From positions 1 through 23,292 of the IMG/VR virus record IMGVR_UViG_3300020056_001739: a stretch of DNA of 23,292 nucleotides; one strand, written 5' to 3'. Shown here piece by piece: positions 6,380-13,169 of the stretch (position 1 is its first letter; each line of letters opens with the position of its first letter). This DNA is from a virus. The notes beneath the pieces were generated by a model. The model did not search any database. It saw nothing but the letters and a program-made list of their open reading frames with translations, and was not told the origin of the DNA. Position numbers and translations under genes: made by a program.

Positions 6380-6612
6380 AGTGGCTTATTGTATTCGTTA
6401 TGTTGGAAGCAGAACCTTTTGCACTAAAGACTCTGCCGTTTGAAACACAGAACGAATGCAAAGCCTATATAAATGATCCTGTTAACAGCGACAGACTTGC
6501 TATAGAAGTTATAAATGTTGCGGGATTTAATGATACAATAGTTAAAGTTGCTTGTATGCCAGCAAACAAAATAACGAGGGAGATGTTGAATGAAACCAAA
6601 TCTAAAGTTTGA
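6376..6612 (+). CDS. Hypothetical protein with hydrophobic N-terminus, 78 aa
   Basis: I chose ATG 6376 (MKWLIVFVMLEAEPF...) because it forms an ATGA overlap with the preceding stop; ATG 6364 would add four residues. The first 10-12 residues are hydrophobic, like a short signal or anchor, and two cysteines (in NECKAY and VACMPA) could form a disulfide if the protein is exported. The family is unknown. It overlaps the next gene by 23 bases. Confidence 0.5.
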   Translation: MKWLIVFVMLEAEPFALKTLPFETQNECKAYINDPVNSDRLAIEVINVAGFNDTIVKVACMPANKITREMLNETKSKV

Positions 6613-6808
6613 ACTAACTGTAAGAGACATTGACATAATTGAAAAAGCTCTTACAGCAAAAGCAGGACGCAGAGGGTTGCGTTTGATGCAAGGTGAAGAC
6701 CACGCAGAACTTAAACAAGAGATGCGAGACATACAAAATTTATTAGGGAGATTACACGAACAAAAAGTTTGGTATCGTCCTAAGAAGAAAATTTATGTAG
6801 GCGGATAG
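6590..6808 (+). CDS. Hypothetical protein, 72 aa
   Basis: A basic, helical 72-residue protein (VRDIDIIEKALTAKAGRRGL ... EMRDIQNLLGRLHEQ) ending in RPKKKIYVGG. GGGAG lies seven bases before the ATG, so the start is good. It resembles the small helical-hairpin proteins common in T4-like phages, but I cannot assign a family. It closes the operon that starts at the sigma70-like promoter at 4948. A 140-base non-coding stretch follows. Confidence 0.6.
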   Translation: MKPNLKFELTVRDIDIIEKALTAKAGRRGLRLMQGEDHAELKQEMRDIQNLLGRLHEQKVWYRPKKKIYVGG

Positions 6809-6873
6809 TGTTGTATATTTGCAACAAATGTAAATATTGGTTTACTAATTGTGCAGTTGCAGCATGAGGTTTA

Positions 6874-6881
6874 TATAAATA
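6874..6881 (+). promoter_or_regulatory. T4-type late promoter box for the porin-like gene
   Basis: An exact TATAAATA in the 140-base gap before the porin-like gene. The predicted start of transcription, at about 6887, lies at the foot of the hairpin at 6886-6914. No other clear signal lies in 6809-6873. Confidence 0.7.
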
Positions 6882-6885
6882 AAAC

Positions 6886-6914
6886 GTGGGCAAGAAATGG
6901 TTCTTCTTGCCCAC
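6886..6914 (+). promoter_or_regulatory. Hairpin at the predicted 5' end of the porin-like mRNA
   Basis: An 11-bp perfect stem (GTGGGCAAGAA at 6886-6896 with TTCTTGCCCAC at 6904-6914) and a 7-base loop. It starts four bases after the late promoter box, so the transcript would begin almost directly with the hairpin. A 5' stem of this kind would protect the mRNA from decay. It could also end readthrough transcription from upstream, since TTATTTT follows, but the T tract is weak. Confidence 0.6.
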
Positions 6915-6948
6915 TTATTTTAACACATAACAAATAAAGGAAAATATT

Positions 6949-7725
6949 ATGCGCAAAGTATTTAGTATTATAGTAGCACTTTTATTTGCAGGATCAGCCT
7001 ATGCACAAGAAGTAACACCAGTTATTTCAGGTGAAGTAGAACTAGATTTTACCCAAGACGCTAATGACGACTGGGGTGGAGCAATGGGTCTAGACTTAGG
7101 TATTGATGTTGCAGGTGCAGCAGATATCGATTTAGATTTTTCAGCAACAGATGGAAATTCAGTAGTCCTTGATAGTTGGACAGTTGGTACAACTGTAAAC
7201 GCTATTGGAATCGCAATTGGTGACGACAATGGTGTTATGCCAGATGCAGAAGGCAACCACACACTAGCAGCACCAGCAATGACTGAATCAGTCAAAGTAA
7301 CAGCAGGTGCAGCAGAAGTTGCAATTGGCTTTACAGACTGGACAACAGATGTAACAGACATCAGCAACATTCAAGGTGCATACACATTGGGTGTAGCAGG
7401 TCTTGATGTAACAGCAGCAGGTGACTATAATATGGACACAGAAAACACTGTACTAGGTGCAGGTGTTAGTGGTCTTACACTAGGTTCAATTTTAGTAGGC
7501 GGTGCTTTTTCATATGATCTAGACGCTGAAAACATTGGCTTCGAAGGTACAGTTGAAACAGGTGGTATCACAGCATACCTAAACGGCGACCAAGATGACA
7601 CGCTACAAAACGTAGGTGGTGAGTATGTTTATGCAATCGGCGGTGCTGAAGTTACAGCAGGTGCAAACTACAACCTAGATTCAGAAGATCTTACTCCAAC
7701 AGTTGGTGTAAGTTTTAGTTTCTAA
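6949..7725 (+). CDS. Porin-like outer-membrane beta-barrel protein
   Basis: A 258-residue precursor with a signal peptide cleaved after SAYA (residue 19). The rest is alternating beta-strand sequence rich in Gly, Asp, Ala and Thr, and it ends in VSFSF, with the C-terminal phenylalanine that the BAM complex recognises in outer-membrane proteins. The composition and acidic loops resemble small marine alphaproteobacterial porins. Late promoter, 5' hairpin and a strong AAGGA site suggest high late expression, and a terminator follows, so it is a single-gene unit. It could replace or mask host porins, for example to block further phage adsorption, but this is inference. Confidence 0.75.
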   Translation: MRKVFSIIVALLFAGSAYAQEVTPVISGEVELDFTQDANDDWGGAMGLDLGIDVAGAADIDLDFSATDGNSVVLDSWTVGTTVNAIGIAIGDDNGVMPDAEGNHTLAAPAMTESVKVTAGAAEVAIGFTDWTTDVTDISNIQGAYTLGVAGLDVTAAGDYNMDTENTVLGAGVSGLTLGSILVGGAFSYDLDAENIGFEGTVETGGITAYLNGDQDDTLQNVGGEYVYAIGGAEVTAGANYNLDSEDLTPTVGVSFSF

Positions 7726-7755
7726 TAAACGAGATAGGCTATACGCCGTTCGCTT

Positions 7756-7782
7756 AAAAAGAGTCCACCGGGCTCTTTTTTT
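7756..7782 (+). terminator. Rho-independent terminator after the porin-like gene
   Basis: A stem of AAAAAGAG with CTCTTTTT, extended by a T-G and two C-G pairs, a three-base loop (ACC), and a run of seven T. This is a textbook intrinsic terminator. The A-rich left arm makes it potentially bidirectional. Confidence 0.85.
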
Positions 7783-7793
7783 GTGACTATAAC

Positions 7794-7801
7794 AATAAAT
7801 A
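7794..7801 (+). promoter_or_regulatory. Possible variant late promoter box (AATAAATA)
   Basis: AATAAATA lies right after the terminator and 28 bases before the next ATG, where a promoter is needed because transcription has just been stopped. The first base differs from the TATAAATA consensus. Confidence 0.4.
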
Positions 7802-7828
7802 CACATATAATAAGAGAGGGTCATTATT

Positions 7829-8023
7829 ATGTCAGAACAAGACGATAAAGGAAAACTCGAAGTAAGTGTTCGAATCCTTGGAAATGAACTTGTAGCATTA
7901 CGCATGGACGTAGACGATTTCAAAATGAAATGGCTAGTTATGGGTGTGATTGCTATTGTAGCACTAGGTTGGGCAGCAGGGAGTTTTGGTCCAGAACTGA
8001 TCAGCATGTTCTCATCTGACTGA
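7829..8023 (+). CDS. Small single-span membrane protein, 64 aa
   Basis: A good start with GAGAGGGT upstream. The 64 residues consist of a charged helical N-terminus (VSVRILGNELVALRMDVDDF) and one membrane helix at about residues 36-53 (LVMGVIAIVALGWAAGSF) near the C-terminus. The size and shape would suit a holin-like or accessory membrane protein, but there is no diagnostic motif. Its TGA overlaps the ATG of the next membrane gene by one base. Confidence 0.55.
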   Translation: MSEQDDKGKLEVSVRILGNELVALRMDVDDFKMKWLVMGVIAIVALGWAAGSFGPELISMFSSD

Positions 8024-8355
8024 TGTGGCAAAAAATCAAAAAGAAGTTCAATATTGATTCCATAGTGGATGTCAGTGTTGATTTATTTTTGATACTGTTT
8101 GATGTATTGAGTTCACCTATACTAATTGTAATGAGAATTATACGTTATGTTGTAGGAAAGTATTTGATGGATGGTGTTAAGAACAGGATCAAACAGTTAT
8201 TACACTGGCTGGAACACAAACCACGTTGGGTGAGTTTTGTTGTAATACCAGTGTTGTTAGTAATAGTTGCTCACTTGCTTGTGTTGATGTGGATATTTGG
8301 ACAAGCATTTGGAGAAGTAATAATGGAATTATGGGGGAATACAGATAATGTATGA
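8023..8355 (+). CDS. Membrane protein, 110 aa
   Basis: A basic N-terminus (MWQKIKKKFN) is followed by a hydrophobic stretch at about residues 18-45, an amphipathic linker (GVKNRIKQLLHWLEHKPRW), and a strong membrane helix at about residues 70-92 (VSFVVIPVLLVIVAHLLVLM). No family recognised. Coupled to the 64-aa membrane protein upstream and overlapping the thermonuclease downstream. Two small membrane proteins in tandem could be a holin pair or an envelope-altering set, but the sequence cannot decide this. Confidence 0.55.
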   Translation: MWQKIKKKFNIDSIVDVSVDLFLILFDVLSSPILIVMRIIRYVVGKYLMDGVKNRIKQLLHWLEHKPRWVSFVVIPVLLVIVAHLLVLMWIFGQAFGEVIMELWGNTDNV

Positions 8356-8785
8356 ATATAAATGTAAAATTTTAAGAGTAGTTGATGGAGATACTGTTGA
8401 CATTGATATAGATTTAGGTTTTGGTGTTTGGATGCACAAAGAAAGAGTACGAATGATGGGTATCGATACTCCAGAATCTAGAACAAGAGATAAAGTGGAG
8501 AAAGCATTTGGACTCGCAAGCAAATCTAGACTCAAAGAACTACTGCCAGTCGGATCTATTCAAATTCTCAAAACAGAGATTGATAAAAGCGGAGAAGATA
8601 AAAAAGGTAAGTTCGGACGAATTTTGGGAGACTTCCTTATCGACGATAGAAGAGCCACTGACATACTTATTGAAGAGGGACATGCTGTAGCATACTTTGG
8701 CGGAAGCAAAGAAGAAATTGCAATGAAACACATGGCCAACAGAGAAAAGCTTTTACGTGAGGGTATTGTAGTTCTTGATAGTTGA
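8348..8785 (+). CDS. Thermonuclease (SNase) family nuclease
   Basis: A 145-residue staphylococcal-nuclease-fold protein. The N-terminal strand KILRVVDGDTVDIDIDLGFG is the family opening, with calcium-binding aspartates. RVRMMGIDTPES supplies the first catalytic arginine (R35) and the glutamate (E43), and GKFGRILGDF supplies the second arginine (R91). It has no signal peptide, so it would act inside the cell on DNA or RNA; homologues are common in marine T4-like phages. An insertion of charged residues (TEIDKSGEDKK, about 76-86) precedes the second arginine. The ATG overlaps the upstream membrane gene by eight bases, with GGGGGAA upstream. Confidence 0.85.
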   Translation: MYEYKCKILRVVDGDTVDIDIDLGFGVWMHKERVRMMGIDTPESRTRDKVEKAFGLASKSRLKELLPVGSIQILKTEIDKSGEDKKGKFGRILGDFLIDDRRATDILIEEGHAVAYFGGSKEEIAMKHMANREKLLREGIVVLDS

Positions 8786-9341
8786 TGTAAGAGATAAAAT
8801 TTTACAGGAACCGTTTAACACAGATCCTTTCCTTCATTTTGTAGTTAAGGATCTGTTTCCATTAGAATTCCAAAAACTTATAAAGTCAGAATATAAAAAA
8901 GAAAAAATGACAAGGCGTAATTACAACAATGAGAGTATGTGGCAAGGTTTGTTGGAAGGAGAGTTGTTTGATTTTTTTGCTATAGATATTGCACCAATAC
9001 TACAGGAAAAATTTAAATCAAAAACACTAATTAGACAAGATAATCAAGGACCTGTATTTAAAAAGGACAGACCATGGATGAAACTTCAAAGAGTACATAG
9101 AGATTTATGGGATCATATCGAAGGAAGAAGTTTTACATTTCAATATTTTTTTAGCGTAGCAGACCGTCCTGATGGAGGCACAATATTACATGATAAAAAA
9201 CGCAAGCCAGTCCTTGAATTACCTTTAATTAATAATAGTTGTACTGTATTTGAAAATAGTGATATATCCTATCATAGTGTTGCACAAAGAGGTTATGATA
9301 GAAATAGCGTATTAGTAAGATTTAAAGAGGTTGACAAATAA
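8775..9341 (+). CDS. 2OG-Fe(II) oxygenase-like protein (third of three)
   Basis: This protein has the iron motif H108-x-D110 (RVHRDLWD), a distal histidine H167 (SDISYHSVAQ) and R176 (YDRNSVLVRF) as the 2-oxoglutarate arginine, in the usual jelly-roll order. The N-terminus (LQEPFNTDPFLHFVVKDLFP) is the standard opening of this phage group. The only near start in frame is TTG 8775, overlapping the nuclease gene, and it has no clear ribosome-binding site. It is probably the last gene before the promoter at 9331. It is longer than the two oxygenases at 2056-3092 and not closely similar to them. The substrate is unknown. Confidence 0.7.
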   Translation: MIVDVRDKILQEPFNTDPFLHFVVKDLFPLEFQKLIKSEYKKEKMTRRNYNNESMWQGLLEGELFDFFAIDIAPILQEKFKSKTLIRQDNQGPVFKKDRPWMKLQRVHRDLWDHIEGRSFTFQYFFSVADRPDGGTILHDKKRKPVLELPLINNSCTVFENSDISYHSVAQRGYDRNSVLVRFKEVDK

Positions 9342-9358
9342 TTTTAAGATGCTATATT
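9331..9358 (+). promoter_or_regulatory. Sigma70-like promoter
   Basis: TTGACA at 9331-9336 and TATATT at 9353-9358, spaced 16 bases. The -10 is preceded by ATGC, as at the promoter at 4948-4976; the two share ATGCTATAT. It overlaps the end of the oxygenase-like gene and precedes the gene at 9390. Confidence 0.65.
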
Positions 9359-9389
9359 AAACAAGTAGTAACACAACTAGGAGTTTATT

Positions 9390-9752
9390 ATGTCGATGCA
9401 TCTTGTAGGTCCTTATATGACCACCACCAAGTACAATCGTAAGCAGAAAAAATCTAAAAACAAAAGACTACAACGTGCGCAAGCAGAGCATGAAACATGG
9501 CTTGCGTCTATGGGCTATACTGGCAAAGGTTCAGACTACCGTTATGCAATGCCAGACTATAGTAATCCAAGTGCTAACACAGTTCCAACTAGTGATCGTA
9601 TTGACGGACATGCACCACAAAAAGAACGCAATGTATATTCAGGCGAGCGTACATTGTTAGGTGTTGCAACAATGCATAAGAGCAATATGGTTCCTGTGTT
9701 TGCAGACAAGAAAGATGATGCTAAAGATATAGCACAAATGCGTAGAAACTAA
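9390..9752 (+). CDS. Hypothetical basic protein, 120 aa
   Basis: GGAG precedes the ATG. The N-terminus (MSMHLVGPYMTTTKYNRKQK) is followed by a highly basic stretch (KKSKNKRLQRAQAEHETW) and a polar, tyrosine- and serine-rich middle. The opening resembles a conserved but unnamed protein that I associate with marine T4-like phages; I know no function. A role in nucleic-acid binding would fit the charge. It has its own sigma70-like promoter, which suggests expression before the late phase. Its stop codon lies in the loop of a hairpin. Confidence 0.6.
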   Translation: MSMHLVGPYMTTTKYNRKQKKSKNKRLQRAQAEHETWLASMGYTGKGSDYRYAMPDYSNPSANTVPTSDRIDGHAPQKERNVYSGERTLLGVATMHKSNMVPVFADKKDDAKDIAQMRRN

Positions 9753-9761
9753 TCTACGCAT
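9738..9761 (+). repeat. Perfect 9-bp inverted repeat with the stop codon in its loop
   Basis: ATGCGTAGA (9738-9746) and TCTACGCAT (9753-9761) enclose a six-base loop that contains the TAA stop of the upstream gene. An A-run, not a T-run, follows, so it is not a typical terminator on this strand. It may be an mRNA 3' stabiliser or processing site between this gene and the SleB gene. Confidence 0.5.
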
Positions 9762-9804
9762 AAAAAACATGCAAAAAACCACTTAAATATATAACGAGGC
9801 AAAA

Positions 9805-10326
9805 ATGAAACGAGTAATCTTAGGCTTAATTGCGGTTATGCTTACAACAAGTGTACACGCAACAACAGAAAAAACAGAGTTATACAGCGAAGAAGTACAT
9901 CCGCAAGAGTATTGTCTTGCACTAAATATATATTATGAATCAAGGGGAAGTAATTACGCAGACCAAGTAGCAGTTGCAGATGTTGTGATGAATCGTGTTG
10001 AAGATACACGTTATCCAAACACAATTTGCGAAGTCGTTAAACAAGGAAAACAAAAGCCTTCATGGAAAGATCCAAACCAAATGGTTATGGTTCGTGACGC
10101 ATGTCAATTCAGTTGGTATTGTGATGGAAAAAGCGACGAACCCCAAGATCGAAATGCTTGGATAAACGCACAACAAATTGCATGGTTTATGATTTGGGAT
10201 AGAAAGCACAGAGGTATTACCGAAGGCGCTACCCACTATCATGCCAAGTATGTTAGTCCTAGATGGGCAAAAGATTTACAATTAGTAGGAAGGATTGGTG
10301 TGCATATTTTTTATAGGTGGGAATAG
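9805..10326 (+). CDS. SleB/CwlJ-type cell-wall hydrolase with signal peptide
   Basis: A 173-residue precursor with a signal peptide (MKRVILGLIAVMLTTSVHAT, cleavage near residue 19-20) and a Hydrolase_2/SleB domain from about residue 35. NIYYESRG gives the catalytic glutamate E45, ADVVMNRVEDTRYPNTICEV the conserved core, CQFSWYCDG the second motif, and the end GVHIFYRW matches the family's closing motif. SleB enzymes cleave the glycan strands of peptidoglycan. With its own signal peptide it can reach the periplasm without a holin, as either a lysis or a wall-remodelling enzyme. It abuts the following large membrane gene with no gap, so the two are co-translated and may act together. Confidence 0.85.
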   Translation: MKRVILGLIAVMLTTSVHATTEKTELYSEEVHPQEYCLALNIYYESRGSNYADQVAVADVVMNRVEDTRYPNTICEVVKQGKQKPSWKDPNQMVMVRDACQFSWYCDGKSDEPQDRNAWINAQQIAWFMIWDRKHRGITEGATHYHAKYVSPRWAKDLQLVGRIGVHIFYRWE

Positions 10327-12510
10327 ATGGCATTAGGTTTTTTAGTATTTTTTACTGCACTAGCAATTTCAGCAGTAGCAATTTATTATAGCATCGCAGG
10401 GTTAGTCGCAATATTTGCGGCTGCCGCTATACCTATTATGGTAATGGGCGGTGCACTTGAAATTGGCAAACTGGTTACAGCGGTTTGGCTACATAGGTAT
10501 TGGTCACAAGCAAAGTGGTGGCTCAGGACCTATCTTGCTCTTGCAGTTGTTGTTCTTATGTTTATTACTAGTATGGGTATTTTTGGCTTCTTGTCAAAAG
10601 CACATATCGAACAAACAAGTGCAAGTATTGAAAGTGTAGAACAAGTAGAAAGACTAGAAACTGAAATTGCAAGACAAGAATCGCTAGTTGTTCGTGCTGA
10701 ACAAAAGATACAGAAAGCAGAGGAAAGCACAGGCAATCAAAATGCAGACATTCAATCTCAAATTGATAAAGAACAAGAACGTATAGACAGTGCTTATCAA
10801 AGAATTCAACCTGCCATAGATGAACAGAATGCTATTATACAGACACAACTTACTATATTAGAAGATAGAGTTGCTGTTTATGAAGATGAAATAAAAAGTC
10901 TTGATACTGAGTTAACAAGACTTAACAGTGTTGTTTCAGATTTAAGAAGTGAAATTGAAGGTACAAGTGTTGCTAGTATTGAAGAACAAGTACAGCCATA
11001 TATTGACCAAATAGCACAATTAGATGAAGATTTGGAACGAATCAACACACAAGCAAATGAATATGAACAACGTATTTCTAATTTAGAAATTGACACAAGT
11101 GCAATTGAAAGTTTAAAAACTAGAATTGCAGCAATAGAAGAATCTATTGTTGTAACAACGAATAAATTACAAAGTACAGAGCGTGATAAAATTCGTGAAG
11201 GACAAGCAGTCATTGGTGTAACAGATGATGGAGTGTTCGGCGGTAATACTAGACGTGCATTAACTGCATGGGTAGAAGCACAACAAGATCGCATTGCACA
11301 ATTACAGTCACAAGAAACAGATTTAAGAGCACAAGCAACTCAAACACTAGATAACGAAAGAAATCGTTTGACAGATCTAGTTAAAGATTTGCGTGGAACA
11401 CAGACAGATAGTATTAACACACGTAAGCAAAACTTATTAGATGCAATTGATAGTATAAGAGCAAGTGCAATTGAAGATAGTAAAACTGCTAAACAAGATA
11501 TACAGAATAAGATTGATACAGTTTTAAACACAGATATTCCTGCTAATAGGAGCGCAAGGCAAACAGCACAAGAGCAAATCACTGCCTTGCGTCAAGCAGA
11601 TGATCCTCGTATTAATGCAGCACGAGATACAATTAAACAACTTCGTGAAGGTGCAGATGCACAAATTGCTGCAAGTAACGATTTAATACAGAGGTTAAGA
11701 GATAGAATTAGAGTCGATGGTGGTGCAGACATAGATGCTATTATTGACGAACAGACACAGCGTATTCGAGATGCAAATGCATTGATTGATGAAATGACTG
11801 AACAAAAATATGCCATAGAGGCAGAGTACAGAAAGCTAGAAGCAGAAGTAGGTCCTATCAAATACATTGCAGAATTTATCTATGAAGACGCAGACAGAGA
11901 TGTATTAGAAGAGGCAGTGCGTTGGGTTATCATCACAATTATTTTTGTATTTGATCCGCTTGCCGTTTTATTGCTAATCGCAAGCCAATACACTTTTGAA
12001 TTTCACAGAAAACAAAAACCAAACGATAAGCAATATTGGAAAGACTACGATCGTGCTAGGGCAGAGCGCATGGTAGCAAATAAGGGATTTAAAGTTGACA
12101 GCGGAGGAGAAGTTGAAACAACTATTAGCGAACATACCACTGGAGCCACCGATTCGGGAAGAGACTCTTCCGAAAGAGTGGTTGTGGCCGAAGAAGAAAC
12201 GACACCAATAGAATTAGAGCCTGAAGCAAAAGAAGATGAAACTAATAATGAAAGCACTGAATCTAAAAAAGATACAGAAGCAGTAATTCAAAAAAAAAGA
12301 ACTGAAAGACTAGCATTACTAGAAACTGATCTAGGTTATCAAAATAGCAAACAAGAATGGAAAAAACTTCATCCAGATCAGACAATTAAATTTTGGAAAG
12401 ACCAATATATAAAAGGTAAGATTGATGAACTTCCTTGGGAGCAATCTTACACTCAAAATGAGGAACAAAGTGCAAATTCAATTTGGCAGCGTATAAAAGA
12501 CAATGAGTGA
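10327..12510 (+). CDS. Large membrane-anchored coiled-coil protein, 727 aa
   Basis: Three hydrophobic segments lie in the first 90 residues (about 3-25, 27-50 and 68-90), followed by a long coiled coil of about 430 residues rich in Glu, Gln, Ile and Arg (about 95-525), one more membrane segment at about 535-560 (VIITIIFVFDPLAVLLLIAS), and a charged cytoplasmic-looking tail with an acidic low-complexity part. Inside the coil, GVTDDGVFGGNTRRALTAWV (about 297-316) resembles a peptidoglycan-binding repeat (D-G-x-F-G-x-x-T-x-x-A). With an even number of spans, the coil would lie on one side, most likely the periplasm. Coupling to SleB points to an envelope role such as lysis, wall contact or exclusion. 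No enzyme motif seen. Confidence 0.7.
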   Translation: MALGFLVFFTALAISAVAIYYSIAGLVAIFAAAAIPIMVMGGALEIGKLVTAVWLHRYWSQAKWWLRTYLALAVVVLMFITSMGIFGFLSKAHIEQTSASIESVEQVERLETEIARQESLVVRAEQKIQKAEESTGNQNADIQSQIDKEQERIDSAYQRIQPAIDEQNAIIQTQLTILEDRVAVYEDEIKSLDTELTRLNSVVSDLRSEIEGTSVASIEEQVQPYIDQIAQLDEDLERINTQANEYEQRISNLEIDTSAIESLKTRIAAIEESIVVTTNKLQSTERDKIREGQAVIGVTDDGVFGGNTRRALTAWVEAQQDRIAQLQSQETDLRAQATQTLDNERNRLTDLVKDLRGTQTDSINTRKQNLLDAIDSIRASAIEDSKTAKQDIQNKIDTVLNTDIPANRSARQTAQEQITALRQADDPRINAARDTIKQLREGADAQIAASNDLIQRLRDRIRVDGGADIDAIIDEQTQRIRDANALIDEMTEQKYAIEAEYRKLEAEVGPIKYIAEFIYEDADRDVLEEAVRWVIITIIFVFDPLAVLLLIASQYTFEFHRKQKPNDKQYWKDYDRARAERMVANKGFKVDSGGEVETTISEHTTGATDSGRDSSERVVVAEEETTPIELEPEAKEDETNNESTESKKDTEAVIQKKRTERLALLETDLGYQNSKQEWKKLHPDQTIKFWKDQYIKGKIDELPWEQSYTQNEEQSANSIWQRIKDNE

Positions 12511-12889
12511 CGTAACTATTATTACCACACCTGATGTTATTTCTAACGACTGTTATAGTATTCTTTTAATTTGTCCAAGTCAAAATCTTCGTACAGATTT
12601 GCAGGACATTTTAAGAAGAATTGATATTCCTGTGAATATATACCTTTATGTAGGAACAGAAGAAGAACCTGCTTGGTTTTTAAGACTATGCAAAATGGTA
12701 GACTTAACAATAATTGATGTTGACAATTTAGATTTGTTAACTACAAATTTTGTATCACATTTAATTGCACAACCAAATACATATTATACACTACAAGAAG
12801 ATAGAGTAGGATTTCATCACATAAGTAAAAACAGATTTTATGACCTTGCATGGTTTGAAAAGAATTTACTTGACAAAGTTTCTAATTGA
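12503..12889 (+). CDS. Hypothetical protein, 128 aa
   Basis: A soluble alpha/beta protein (CYSILLICPSQNLRTDLQDI ... VNIYLYVGTEEEPAWFLRLC ... DLTIIDVDNLDLL). The alternation of hydrophobic strands with helices, and DLTIIDVDN in the middle, recalls a receiver-like or Rossmann-like fold, but the key acidic pocket of a receiver is not convincing. It overlaps the preceding coiled-coil gene by eight bases. No family assigned. Confidence 0.55.
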   Translation: MSDVTIITTPDVISNDCYSILLICPSQNLRTDLQDILRRIDIPVNIYLYVGTEEEPAWFLRLCKMVDLTIIDVDNLDLLTTNFVSHLIAQPNTYYTLQEDRVGFHHISKNRFYDLAWFEKNLLDKVSN

Positions 12890-12917
12890 TATTATCATAT
12901 AAAAAATGGAGTAATTA

Positions 12918-13166
12918 ATGGCTAATAAAATGAGACGCCGTGGGGACAACGAGTTCCGCGGATTATATGTGGAAGTACACAATAACGATGTTAACAAAGC
13001 ACTTCGCAGATTTAAGAAGAAAGTTGCAGAAGACGGTATTCTTCAAGAACTTCGTAAACGTGAATTCTACGAATCAAAAGGCACTAAACGCCGTAAATCA
13101 AAAGAAGCAGCAATTAGACGTTATAAGAAAAATGAAGCAAAACGTAAGTTAGAAATGGGTTATTGA
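12918..13166 (+). CDS. rpsU: Ribosomal protein bS21 homologue
   Basis: An 82-residue basic protein matching bS21: [53 protein letters not shown]. The ALRRFKK and REFYE motifs are diagnostic. bS21 binds the 30S platform near the anti-Shine-Dalgarno region and helps select mRNAs; it is the ribosomal protein most often reported in phage genomes, including marine ones. A 12-residue N-terminal extension ([13 protein letters not shown]) is longer than usual. GGAG lies upstream of the ATG. In a phage it probably exchanges onto host ribosomes and favours phage messages. The guaC gene follows after three bases. Confidence 0.9.
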   Translation: MANKMRRRGDNEFRGLYVEVHNNDVNKALRRFKKKVAEDGILQELRKREFYESKGTKRRKSKEAAIRRYKKNEAKRKLEMGY

Positions 13167-13169
13167 TAA

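Noticed and set aside
10878-11867. Long minus-strand open frames opposite the coiled-coil gene
   Set aside because: They are shadows caused by the biased Glu/Gln/Arg/Ile codon use of the coiled coil; there is no start signal and the products are Ser/Leu-rich without family resemblance.
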